Source: Candidatus Nomurabacteria bacterium (GTDB lineage: Bacteria; Patescibacteriota; Minisyncoccia; Phycocordibacterales; UBA10002). Taken from it: a stretch of DNA of 13,159 nt. Under the pieces are notes generated by a model, which did not search any database, was not told where the DNA came from, and was given only the letters and a program-made list of their open reading frames with translations. The position numbers and the translations under genes were made by a program. This document shows, in pieces, positions 1-5,814 of this stretch. Where the stretch lies: positions 1 to 13,159 of the forward strand of contig CALRDB010000034.1 in assembly GCA_943354745.1 (NCBI GenBank), read 5' to 3'. Within the stretch, counting starts at the first letter, position 1; each line of letters opens with the position of its first letter.

Positions 1-1209
1 GGAACGCAGTATGCCGTGAGAGACGGTACGAAGGTTTTTGGAAATGACCAAAGAGATGGAGAATCAGAAGGATTCATGTACTTTAATTGGACAGTGCCTT
101 CGACTATTCCAGCCGGCTCGAACTACAAGCTCTATGTGGGTGACGCGACTCCCAATAGTGCGAGTTCAGGTCTTACGGACGAAAGCAACGGTTATTTCAC
201 CATTACTTCAGCTTCCAGTGTCTCCCGCCGCGACACCATCACCTCCTACTACCGCGAACTTCTCCTCCGCGAACCTGACACAGCCGGTCTCAACTATTGG
301 GACAATGGCAATACTTCACTTGACGCGATAAAGTCCGGTATCATCGCAAGCTACGAATATGGCGTGAAGCAACAAATACACGCGCTCTATCAAGAGCTTT
401 TAGGCAGAACAGCTGAGAAAGAAGGCCTCGCCTACTGGTATGACAAGATGTATCTCTATCAATGGAGTATCTCCCAAGTACGGCAAGGAGTTCAGGACAG
501 CCAGGAGTATCGAAACAAGAATCAATCCAAATCCGGCATCACTATCCTCTCGCCGAATGGAGGAGAGAGTATTGAAGCTGGGAAAGGGTATATAATTATG
601 TGGAATGCGCAGAATGTGGACCAGGTGCGACTCTTTCTGGTGAGCCAAACGGGAGTAGAGACGCCTATCGCTCCATTCATGGCCGCGTCTCTCGGACGAT
701 ATTCGTGGCTCGTGCCTCCAGGGATTGCTTCAGGTTCGTATAAAATCAAGTTAGATGGTCCCGCCATAGGTGATACCAGCGATTCGTATTTCACCATCGT
801 CGCATCCGCGGTTGCCACTCCGACACTTTCGGTTGTTCTCAAAAGTACCACCGAAGACCGCGCGGGCGTCTGGGGTACCTTCAAGGCGGGAGGAGGGAAC
901 CAAAATAAATCGTCTGACGACTGGAACTTGACGGCAACACTCTCTGTTCCGGCATCCAAAACGATTAAGTCCGTCAAAATGGACCACAGCGTCGTGAATG
1001 AGCACTGGTCAACGGACAACGCCACTGACTACCCGCTTGTAGTTGTTGAAGATGGCACACAGCTGAACTACTCCTCTGGTCAGACACTCGTTGCAGAAGG
1101 AAGCCAGACGTTCAGACTGTTCGGACAAAAGGAGACGACCACCTCGTACGGTTTCAAAGTCACCGTTACCTTTACCGACGGTACCTCGGTTTCGGCAAAC
1201 GCACAGTAA
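1..1209 (+). CDS. DUF4214 / Kre9-KNH-like surface protein, 3' part only
   Basis: The frame is open from base 1, so the gene starts upstream of the window; 402 residues are visible before TAA. Residues 1-68 look like the end of a Kre9/KNH-type beta-sandwich repeat (WTVPSTIPAGSNYKLYVGD, then GYFTI). Residues about 76-172 carry two DUF4214-like copies, with YRELLLREPDTAGLNYW and YQELLGRTAEKEGLAYW as signatures. Residues about 179-268 are a second Kre9/KNH-like repeat (ITILSPNGGE, then SYKIKLDG and YFTIV). The last 130 residues form a beta-rich, threonine/serine-rich domain I do not recognise. Such mixtures are typical of secreted or envelope-attached proteins; the signal peptide would lie upstream and cannot be seen. 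A strong terminator follows the stop, so it is transcribed apart from the ribosomal genes. Its role is unknown; DUF4214 also occurs in proteins linked to surface polysaccharides and S-layers. Confidence 0.8.
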   Translation, partial: GTQYAVRDGTKVFGNDQRDGESEGFMYFNWTVPSTIPAGSNYKLYVGDATPNSASSGLTDESNGYFTITSASSVSRRDTITSYYRELLLREPDTAGLNYWDNGNTSLDAIKSGIIASYEYGVKQQIHALYQELLGRTAEKEGLAYWYDKMYLYQWSISQVRQGVQDSQEYRNKNQSKSGITILSPNGGESIEAGKGYIIMWNAQNVDQVRLFLVSQTGVETPIAPFMAASLGRYSWLVPPGIASGSYKIKLDGPAIGDTSDSYFTIVASAVATPTLSVVLKSTTEDRAGVWGTFKAGGGNQNKSSDDWNLTATLSVPASKTIKSVKMDHSVVNEHWSTDNATDYPLVVVEDGTQLNYSSGQTLVAEGSQTFRLFGQKETTTSYGFKVTVTFTDGTSVSANAQ

Positions 1210-1227
1210 ACAAATTTCTTCGATGTG

Positions 1228-1262
1228 AAAACCGCTCCGATGTACATCGGGGCGGTTTTTCT
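1228..1262 (+). terminator. Rho-independent terminator of the DUF4214 gene
   Basis: A near-perfect hairpin pairs AAACCGC-T-CCGATG with its complement around a short loop at 1241-1246, with one T-G wobble, and is followed by TTTTTCTTT. It ends the upstream gene 19 bases after its stop. Its T run runs straight into the -35 box of the next promoter. Confidence 0.9.
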
Positions 1263-1291
1263 TTGACTTTTTTGAGCGGGTCTGCTAATCT
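1263..1291 (+). promoter_or_regulatory. Promoter P1 of the rplC-rplB unit
   Basis: The -35 is TTGACT (1263-1268), the spacer is 17 bp, and the -10 is TAATCT (1286-1291) with an extended TG at 1283-1284. Transcription would start near 1298, giving a leader of about 112 nt. The flanks (TTTGACTTTT and TCTGCTA) match promoter P2 before rpsS, which supports both. Confidence 0.8.
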
Positions 1292-1305
1292 CTTGCAACT
1301 GCTCT

Positions 1306-1342
1306 CCCAGTAGTGAACCTCCAAGAGTCGGTTCACTACGGG
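1306..1342 (+). promoter_or_regulatory. Hairpin in the rplC leader
   Basis: GTAGTGAACC (1310-1319) pairs perfectly with GGTTCACTAC (1330-1339). The outer CC and GG pair across one A-G mismatch. The stem lies about 10 nt after the predicted transcription start and has no T run, so it is not a terminator. A second small stem, AAGCC-TCAG-GGCTT (1381-1394), lies closer to the start codon. Position and structure fit an mRNA site for feedback control by a ribosomal protein of this unit (L4 does this in E. coli), but no known leader motif is recognised. Confidence 0.5.
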
Positions 1343-1350
1343 AACACCGC

Positions 1351-1413
1351 ATGGATGTTATGGAAGGCGCGAGAACCACTAAGCCTCAGGGCTTATGTTC
1401 ACTCACTATATGA
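1351..1413 (+). CDS. Possible 20-codon leader ORF overlapping the rplC start
   Basis: An ATG in the P1 leader opens a frame that reads 20 codons to a TGA at 1411-1413. That TGA overlaps the rplC ATG (1410-1412) as ATGA, a classic arrangement for coupled translation. There is no Shine-Dalgarno sequence, and the length is short enough to arise by chance. The peptide would be MDVMEGARTTKPQGLCSLTI. The case rests on position only. Confidence 0.25.
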   Translation: MDVMEGARTTKPQGLCSLTI

Positions 1414-2030
1414 GTAAATTTATCCTCGGCACAAAAGTGAATATGACGCAGGTATGGGACGAGCTCGGAAATGCTCGCCCGGTTACGGTTGTCTCGGTGT
1501 CCCCGAACATTGTCACGCAAGTCAAAACCGTTGAGAAAGACGGCTATAGTGCGGTACAGCTCGGTTATGGTACCCGCAAGCCCAAAAATGTGAATAAGGC
1601 GATGAAAGGACACGCGAAAGAGCTCGGAAGTTTCGCTGGTATGAGGGAGTGGAGACTTGATGTTCCCGCAACACAGACCATTGGAGACAAAATCGGCATT
1701 GAAGTGTTCAAAAAGGGCGACTTCGTAACCGTCAGTGGTATTTCAAAAGGAAAGGGCTTTCAAGGTGTGGTGAAGCGACATGGTTTTCATGGAGGTAGCC
1801 GAACGCATGGTCAGAAGCATTCAGAGCGAGAACCAGGTGCTATCGGTGGTGCCGCAAGGGCCGGTGGTCGTGTAGCTAAAGGAATGAGAATGGCCGGACG
1901 AATGGGTGGTGAGCGCGTGACTGTAGCAAACCTTAAAGTTGTTGATGTCATTGAAGCAGACAACCTTATTCTGATCGAAGGAGCGGTGCCTGGGCGGAGA
2001 GGAACAGTGGTGGAGATCAAAGGGAGTTAA
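1410..2030 (+). CDS. rplC: 50S ribosomal protein L3
   Basis: L3 binds 23S rRNA early in large-subunit assembly and reaches toward the peptidyl-transferase centre. From ATG 1410 the protein has 206 residues, close to the E. coli length (209). It opens with the family start SKFILGTKVNMTQVW. The signature GKGFQGVVKRHGF is at 114-126, and the central-loop region GRVAKGMRMAGRMGG is at 153-167. An upstream in-frame ATG at 1395 would add MFTHY but lies right after a small hairpin and breaks the family start, so 1410 is preferred. In most bacteria rpsJ (S10) precedes rplC. Here a terminator and promoter precede it, so L3 opens its own unit. No Shine-Dalgarno sequence is seen. Confidence 0.96.
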   Translation: MSKFILGTKVNMTQVWDELGNARPVTVVSVSPNIVTQVKTVEKDGYSAVQLGYGTRKPKNVNKAMKGHAKELGSFAGMREWRLDVPATQTIGDKIGIEVFKKGDFVTVSGISKGKGFQGVVKRHGFHGGSRTHGQKHSEREPGAIGGAARAGGRVAKGMRMAGRMGGERVTVANLKVVDVIEADNLILIEGAVPGRRGTVVEIKGS

Positions 2031-2031
2031 C

Positions 2032-2141
2032 AATGCGAATATCCGAATGGATACGAATCAACGAATAGTTACGAATAAGATTTCAAGACTTTTCTGATTC
2101 GCATATATTCGGATATTCGAATGAATTCGCAAATTCGCATT
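2032..2141 (+). repeat. CGAAT-word inverted repeat, type 1 (rplC-rplD gap)
   Basis: Five CGAAT words (starting 2036, 2044, 2054, 2062, 2072) are followed by a 20-nt loop and five ATTCG words (2097, 2107, 2115, 2125, 2133). Every word pairs with its partner on one axis (coordinate sum 4173) with no insertion or deletion. The intervals are 8-10-8-10, mirrored on the other side. The outer stem is AATGCGAAT/ATTCGCATT. The 25 word positions are all complementary, while only about 4 of the 16 linker positions are. The stem starts 1 nt after the rplC stop and ends 5 nt before the rplD start. Confidence 0.9.
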
Positions 2142-2146
2142 ATCAT

Positions 2147-2800
2147 ATGGAACACATTATTTACAACCAAAAAGGAGAGAAGACAGGCAACATTACCTTG
2201 CCCGAGGCTATTTTTGGTGCGAAATGGAACGCCGACCTCGTCCATCAGGTGTCGCAGTCAATGCTCTCAAACAAGCGCCAAGGAAGCGCTCACACCAAAA
2301 CCCGTGGAGAGGTGAGTGGTGGTGGTAAAAAGCCCTGGAAACAAAAAGGAACCGGTCGCGCTCGTCATGGATCCAGTCGTTCGCCGATTTGGGTTGGTGG
2401 AGGTGTTGCTCATGGTCCTCGCAATGATAAGAACTATGGCCGTAAAATTAACCGCAGTATGAAGCGACAGGCGCTTTATACACTCCTCGCTAAGAAGCTT
2501 AAGGAGGGGGAAATCTTGTTTCTTAATGGTTTTGTAATGCCAGAAATCAAGACAAAGGTGGGTAAGGAAATACTCAGCACCCTCGCCACAATTAAGGGAT
2601 TTGAATCAATTACGAAGAAGAATAACGCGGCACACATTATCATCCCAGCGAAAGATGTGAACGTTGAGAAGAGTTTTCGAAATTTTGGAAACCTCTCAGT
2701 AGGGCAGGCCAAAGAGCTTGGACTTCTTGATGTGCTCACCTACAAATACCTCATTGTTGCAAACCCGGAAGAATCGGTTAAACAGCTTACGAGAAGCTAG
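2147..2800 (+). CDS. rplD: 50S ribosomal protein L4
   Basis: L4 binds 23S rRNA domain I and lines the peptide exit tunnel through a long loop. In some bacteria it also represses its own operon. The protein has 217 residues (E. coli 201). The basic tunnel loop is clear at about 45-105, with GGKKPWKQKGTGRAR (59-73) and HGPRNDKNYGRK (89-100). The globular C-terminal part ends with LGLLDVLTYKYLIV. The ATG follows the type 1 hairpin by 5 nt and has no Shine-Dalgarno sequence. rplW follows after only 12 nt, one of the few junctions in this cluster without a hairpin. Confidence 0.96.
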   Translation: MEHIIYNQKGEKTGNITLPEAIFGAKWNADLVHQVSQSMLSNKRQGSAHTKTRGEVSGGGKKPWKQKGTGRARHGSSRSPIWVGGGVAHGPRNDKNYGRKINRSMKRQALYTLLAKKLKEGEILFLNGFVMPEIKTKVGKEILSTLATIKGFESITKKNNAAHIIIPAKDVNVEKSFRNFGNLSVGQAKELGLLDVLTYKYLIVANPEESVKQLTRS

Positions 2801-2812
2801 GAAACTAACACC

Positions 2813-3199
2813 ATGTCATTACTTAATTTAAAAAAGAAAACTACTAAGACCACGGAGGTCACCACGAAAGTGACTCCAAAGAATCTTTCTGTGGTTGAAG
2901 GATCAAAAAAGAATGCGACAGGGAACATACGTCCGCAGATCCTCCGTCACCCTCACGTCACTGAGAAGGCGGCTGCCAGTGCGGAGCGCGGAATCTATGT
3001 GTTCGAAGTTGCGACCGACGCGAATAAACGCGATATCGCCAAGGCTGTGGAGCTTTTTTATAAAGTAACCCCGGTCAAAGTAACGGTTGTCACTATTCCC
3101 GCCAAAATCATTATGGTAAAGGGACGCAAAGGTGTCCGCAAGGCAGGGAAGAAGGCATACGTCTTTTTAAAGAAAGGAGAGAAGATCGAAATTAATTAG
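2813..3199 (+). CDS. rplW: 50S ribosomal protein L23 with N-terminal extension
   Basis: L23 sits at the exit-tunnel mouth and docks trigger factor and SRP. The family core occupies about residues 41-128, beginning ILRHPHVTEKAAA (43-55), with the strands YVFEVATDANK and VKVTVVTIPAK, and a basic loop GRKGVRKAGKKAYV. E. coli L23 has 100 residues, while this one has 128 because of about 40 extra residues at the N-terminus rich in Lys, Thr and Val and probably disordered. The ATG at 2813 is the only good start after rplD. A GGAAA lies about 11 nt upstream, a weak ribosome site at best. L23 closes a tightly spaced L4-L23 pair. Confidence 0.94.
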   Translation: MSLLNLKKKTTKTTEVTTKVTPKNLSVVEGSKKNATGNIRPQILRHPHVTEKAAASAERGIYVFEVATDANKRDIAKAVELFYKVTPVKVTVVTIPAKIIMVKGRKGVRKAGKKAYVFLKKGEKIEIN

Positions 3200-3200
3200 G

Positions 3201-3283
3201 CACTAGGCCTTAGGCGCTAGGCATTAAGGAAGATAAGACTTCTTTAGTTTCTAGAGCCTAGAGCCTTCTGCCCTAAAGCCTAG
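3201..3283 (+). repeat. CTAGGC-word inverted repeat (rplW-rplB gap)
   Basis: The left arm carries CTAGGC, TTAGGC and CTAGGC (3203, 3210, 3217). The right arm carries their complements: GCCTAG (3256-3261), CCCTAA (3271-3276) and GCCTAG (3278-3283). The outer two pairs share one axis; the third needs an 8-nt bulge on the right. An inner stem, TTAAGGAAG with CTTCTTTAG, closes the loop. The element starts right after the rplW stop and ends 3 nt before the rplB ATG. It is related to the repeat at 10190-10261. Confidence 0.75.
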
Positions 3284-3286
3284 AAT

Positions 3287-4144
3287 ATGAAAACATACCG
3301 ACCTACAACAAAATCACGTCGTCACATGACCGGTATTAATTACCGAGAGTTTCTCACGAAAGTGAAGCCACACAAGGCGCTCCTTTCTGGAGGTAAGCGT
3401 GACGCTGGTCGCAATAATTACGGCCGCATTACCGTGAGGCATCAAGGAGGTGGGCATAAGCGCTTGTTTCGTGATGTAGATTTTACCTATAACAAGTTTG
3501 ATATTCCCGCAAAGATCGCCAGTATTGAATACGATCCTAATCGTAGTGGTTTTATTGGTCTTGCCGTGTACGCCGATGGAGAGAAGCGCTATGTTCTCTT
3601 ACCCCTCACGGTAAAAGTTGGTGATACCTTTATCGTCTCCGAAAAGGCTCCGGTCTTACCTGCAAACCGATTACCCCTTCGCGCTATTCCGGTAGACACC
3701 TTCGTCTATAACGTAGCCCTGAAACCAAATGGCCCCGGTCTTATCGCACGTTCAGCGGGGAACTCTGCGAAAATTAAAGCTCAAGAAGGTGACTATACTT
3801 TCATCGAACTTCCTTCGAGTGAGCTACGAAAAGTCATCAACACCGCATGGGCGACCGTCGGTATTGTTTCAAACGAAGAGAATCACCTCATTTCAATCGG
3901 CAAGGCTGGCCGGTCACGTTGGCTCGGTATCCGCCCAACAGTTCGTGGTTCTGCTCAAAACCCACCTGACCATCCGTATGGTGGTGGTGAAGGACGTCAA
4001 GGACGAGGTCTCCGACGGGCCAAGACTCGTTGGGGCAAGCCGTCAGGTAAGGGGCAGAAGACTCGAGCGCCGAAGAAGTACTCAAATGTCTTCATTATTT
4101 CCCGCCGAAAGGTTGGTTCTAAACGAGGAACAGCCTTGCACTAG
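3287..4144 (+). CDS. rplB: 50S ribosomal protein L2
   Basis: L2 is a primary 23S rRNA binder needed for subunit association and peptidyl-transferase centre formation. The protein has 285 residues (E. coli 273). The N-terminal OB-like part holds RHQGGGHKR (51-59). The C-terminal SH3-like part holds GKAGRSRWLGIRPTVRG (206-222). The catalytic-site loop reads AQNPPDHPYGGGEG: Asp228 and His229 match the conserved E. coli pair, but E. coli His231 is Tyr here. A basic tail, RRKVGSKRGTALH, ends the protein. The start follows the CTAGGC repeat by 3 nt. L2 is the last gene of the first unit, and a terminator-like hairpin and promoter P2 follow. Confidence 0.96.
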   Translation: MKTYRPTTKSRRHMTGINYREFLTKVKPHKALLSGGKRDAGRNNYGRITVRHQGGGHKRLFRDVDFTYNKFDIPAKIASIEYDPNRSGFIGLAVYADGEKRYVLLPLTVKVGDTFIVSEKAPVLPANRLPLRAIPVDTFVYNVALKPNGPGLIARSAGNSAKIKAQEGDYTFIELPSSELRKVINTAWATVGIVSNEENHLISIGKAGRSRWLGIRPTVRGSAQNPPDHPYGGGEGRQGRGLRRAKTRWGKPSGKGQKTRAPKKYSNVFIISRRKVGSKRGTALH

Positions 4145-4150
4145 ATTTGA

Positions 4151-4177
4151 GAAACTATCCCAGCACGGGGGTTTTTC
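4151..4177 (+). terminator. Probable terminator after rplB
   Basis: AAAC plus TCCC (4152-4161, with TA bulged) pairs with GGGG plus GTTT (4167-4174) around a 5-nt loop, and runs into TTTTTC. It is weaker than the terminators at 1228 and 12822. Its place between rplB and promoter P2 repeats the terminator-promoter layout of P1 and P3. Some read-through is likely. Confidence 0.5.
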
Positions 4178-4203
4178 ATACCGGCGCAAAGAATAAAGCT
4201 CGT

Positions 4204-4233
4204 TTGACTTTTAACCCTTATTTCTGCTAGTAT
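4204..4233 (+). promoter_or_regulatory. Promoter P2 of the rpsS-rplE unit
   Basis: The -35 is TTGACT (4204-4209), the spacer is 18 bp, and the -10 is TAGTAT (4228-4233) preceded by an extended TG at 4225-4226. The predicted start is near 4240, leaving a leader of about 28 nt. The TTTGACTTTT and TCTGCTA blocks match P1. Confidence 0.75.
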
Positions 4234-4237
4234 TGCC

Positions 4238-4258
4238 AAACGCCAATCGGCGCTTTTT
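4238..4258 (+). promoter_or_regulatory. 5'-terminal hairpin and T run before rpsS
   Basis: CGCC-AATC-GGCG (4241-4252) is followed by CTTTTT, and the A's at 4238-4240 can pair with the T run across one bulged C. It would form at the very 5' end of the P2 transcript, 15 nt before the rpsS ATG. The same layout, ACGC-N6-GCG-YTTTTT, occurs before rpsN. It resembles a small terminator but is more likely a 5' stability, attenuation or initiation element. Confidence 0.55.
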
Positions 4259-4267
4259 AATTACTTC

Positions 4268-4612
4268 ATGACCCGATCACTTAAAAAAGGACCTTATATC
4301 GACCCCCGCGTGCTTAAGAAGCTCGAAGGAAAGCGTCCTGAATCGGCCGCTCCGATTAAGACATGGTCACGTGCCTGTGTTATTACACCTGAAATGCTCG
4401 GTTTCAAGTTTTTGGTACACAATGGCAAAGACTTCCCTGAAGTACTTGTTAATGAAGACATGGTAGGGCATCGTCTCGGTGAATTCTCTCTTACGAGGAA
4501 GTTCGTGAAGCACGGAGGTAAGATGCAGAAGGAGATTGAACTAAAGAAGAAAGAAGCTGAAGTCGCCGCCGCCCAGACCGCTAAGACCGCAGGGACAGAA
4601 GCGAAAAAATAA
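4268..4612 (+). CDS. rpsS: 30S ribosomal protein S19 with C-terminal tail
   Basis: S19 binds 16S rRNA in the head of the small subunit, paired with S13, near the A-site tRNA. The core is standard: TRSLKKGPYIDPRVLKKL (2-19), IKTWSRACVITPEMLG (30-45), HNGKDFPEVLVNEDMVGHRLGEF (51-73) and TRKFVKHGG (76-84). The protein has 114 residues against 92 in E. coli. The extra C-terminal part (85-114) is rich in Lys, Glu and Ala and may be helical or disordered. It is the first gene of the second unit, directly after the P2 leader, and has no Shine-Dalgarno sequence. Confidence 0.96.
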   Translation: MTRSLKKGPYIDPRVLKKLEGKRPESAAPIKTWSRACVITPEMLGFKFLVHNGKDFPEVLVNEDMVGHRLGEFSLTRKFVKHGGKMQKEIELKKKEAEVAAAQTAKTAGTEAKK

Positions 4613-4613
4613 C

Positions 4614-4649
4614 AATGCGAATATTCGAATGAATTCGCAAATTTGCATT
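4614..4649 (+). repeat. Short CGAAT inverted repeat, deletion form of type 1 (rpsS-rplV gap)
   Basis: Two CGAAT words (4618, 4626) pair with ATTCG (4633) and ATTTG (4641) on one axis (sum 9263), interval 8, with a 2-nt loop. Both ends match the rplC-rplD element almost base for base: CAATGCGAATAT on the left and ATTCGCAAAT-T/C-TGCATTATCATATG-like on the right. It therefore looks like that element with its middle removed. The stem starts 1 nt after the rpsS stop and ends 5 nt before the rplV ATG, the same offsets as the full element. Confidence 0.8.
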
Positions 4650-4654
4650 ATCAT

Positions 4655-5017
4655 ATGAAAGCCATCCTCAACAACTATCGCCAGTCCCCCCGCAAAATGC
4701 GGTTGGTTGTTGATGCTGTCAGAGGAAAGACGGTGGCACAGGCACAGGTACTACTTAGTCTTATGCCGAAGATTTCGACCATCCCACTCCGCAAACTTCT
4801 TGAAAGTGCTGTCGCGAATGCCAAGGAGAACCACAAGGCATCAGATGTAGGTTCGCTTGTTATTAAAGATTTTCGTGTCGATCCGGGAGTGGTATTGAAA
4901 CGCTCTATGCCTCGTGCACACGGTTCAGCGTACCAAATTCTCAAACGAACATCGAAAGTTACCTTAGTACTTGCTGAGGCTGTTACAAAGACTAAAACGC
5001 TAAACGCTAAACGCTAA
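4655..5017 (+). CDS. rplV: 50S ribosomal protein L22
   Basis: L22 contacts all 23S rRNA domains, and its long beta-hairpin lines the exit tunnel constriction. From ATG 4655 the protein has 120 residues (E. coli 110). The helical part opens MKAILNNYRQSPRKMRLVVD. The hairpin region is at about 75-105, with KRSMPRAHGSAYQI (82-95). A TTG at 4643 is in frame but lies inside the upstream repeat stem, so it is not used. The C-terminal residues (KTLNAKR) and the stop are encoded by four tandem copies of a 7-base unit, so the tail has probably changed by slippage. rpsC follows after 11 nt with no hairpin. Confidence 0.95.
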   Translation: MKAILNNYRQSPRKMRLVVDAVRGKTVAQAQVLLSLMPKISTIPLRKLLESAVANAKENHKASDVGSLVIKDFRVDPGVVLKRSMPRAHGSAYQILKRTSKVTLVLAEAVTKTKTLNAKR

Positions 5018-5022
5018 ACGCT
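4995..5022 (+). repeat. Four tandem copies of AAACGCT across the rplV stop
   Basis: The 7-base unit AAACGCT occurs four times exactly (4995-5001, 5002-5008, 5009-5015, 5016-5022). It spans the last rplV codons, the TAA stop (5015-5017) and part of the rplV-rpsC gap. Because 7 is not a multiple of 3, a change in copy number would shift the frame and alter the L22 tail and stop. Confidence 0.9.
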
Positions 5023-5028
5023 TCTTTT

Positions 5029-5694
5029 ATGTCACACATTGTTCACCCATACGCACATAGACTTGGCATTATCAAGGACTGGAAGTCCCGATGGTTTGGT
5101 GTACGAGGTGACTATCAAAAAATGCTTAAAGGGGATATCCTCGTCCGCGAACTTTTAGTAAAGCGTCTTCGTGGTATGTATGTATCGGGTGTTGATATCG
5201 AACGCGGACCAACACTATTTCGAATCATTATCCGTACCTCACGCCCGGGAATGCTTATTGGGAAAAGTGGGGAAGGAGCAACGAAGCTCAAAAACGAGCT
5301 CCTTCGTTTTGCGAAGAAAAACAAACTCTCAGGTATTGAGAACCTGAAGCTTGATATCGAAGAGGTCCGTTCTCCTGAATCAAACGCAGCAATTGTCGCG
5401 CATATGATTGCCGAAAGTCTTGAAAAGCGTCTCCCGTTCCGTCGCGTGATGAAACAGACAATCGACAAGGTGATGGCCAACCGTGATGTAAAAGGTGTCA
5501 GAGTGTACCTAGGGGGTCGTCTTGGTGGTGCCGAAATGGCACGAACTGAAGAGCTTAAGAAAGGACGAATCCCGCTTCAAACCCTCCGTGCTGATATCGA
5601 CTATGCTCGAGAACGAGCACACATGACCTACGGCGACATCGGTATTAAGGTATGGGTGTATAAAGGAGAAATTTTCGATAAAGACAAAAAATAG
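5029..5694 (+). CDS. rpsC: 30S ribosomal protein S3
   Basis: S3 lies at the mRNA entry tunnel and helps unwind mRNA with S4 and S5. The protein has 221 residues (E. coli 233). A type-II KH domain holds the RNA-binding GxxG loop as IGKSGE (77-82). The C-terminal domain holds EEVRSPESNAA, LPFRRVMKQ, VRVYLGGRLGGAEMARTE and the strongly conserved YGDIGIKVWVYKGE near the end. The start MSHIVHPYAHRLGIIKDWKSRW matches the family (HPxxxRLG, then W-S-W). It is spaced 11 nt from rplV and has no Shine-Dalgarno sequence; the upstream bases are pyrimidine-rich (CTTCTTTT). Confidence 0.96.
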   Translation: MSHIVHPYAHRLGIIKDWKSRWFGVRGDYQKMLKGDILVRELLVKRLRGMYVSGVDIERGPTLFRIIIRTSRPGMLIGKSGEGATKLKNELLRFAKKNKLSGIENLKLDIEEVRSPESNAAIVAHMIAESLEKRLPFRRVMKQTIDKVMANRDVKGVRVYLGGRLGGAEMARTEELKKGRIPLQTLRADIDYARERAHMTYGDIGIKVWVYKGEIFDKDKK

Positions 5695-5700
5695 CGCATG

Positions 5701-5805
5701 ACACGAATGCTACAAATTAACGCACGGATGCTGCGAATATACGAATAGAAGATATCGGGATTCGTAGATTAGTAGCATTCGCATAGTAATTCGAAACATT
5801 CGTAT
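5701..5805 (+). repeat. CGAAT-word inverted repeat, type 2, inverted copy (rpsC-rplP gap)
   Basis: Left words start at 5704, 5713 (CAAAT), 5725 (CGGAT), 5734 and 5742. Right words start at 5760, 5768 (ATTAG), 5777, 5789 and 5798. All five pairs share one axis (sum 11506), with intervals 9-12-9-8 mirrored exactly. The variant word CAAAT and the linker TAACGCA sit in the left arm here. In the rplN-rplX and rplX-rplE elements they sit in the right arm as complements. The whole element is therefore flipped relative to those two. Confidence 0.88.
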
Positions 5806-5814
5806 CAAACCTTT

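Noticed and set aside
1395..1409. Earlier ATG for rplC at 1395
   Set aside because: It adds five residues foreign to L3 and abuts a small hairpin. ATG 1410 gives the family start SKFILG.
4643..4654. TTG start for rplV at 4643
   Set aside because: It lies within the right arm of the upstream inverted repeat. ATG 4655 gives the usual L22 N-terminus.
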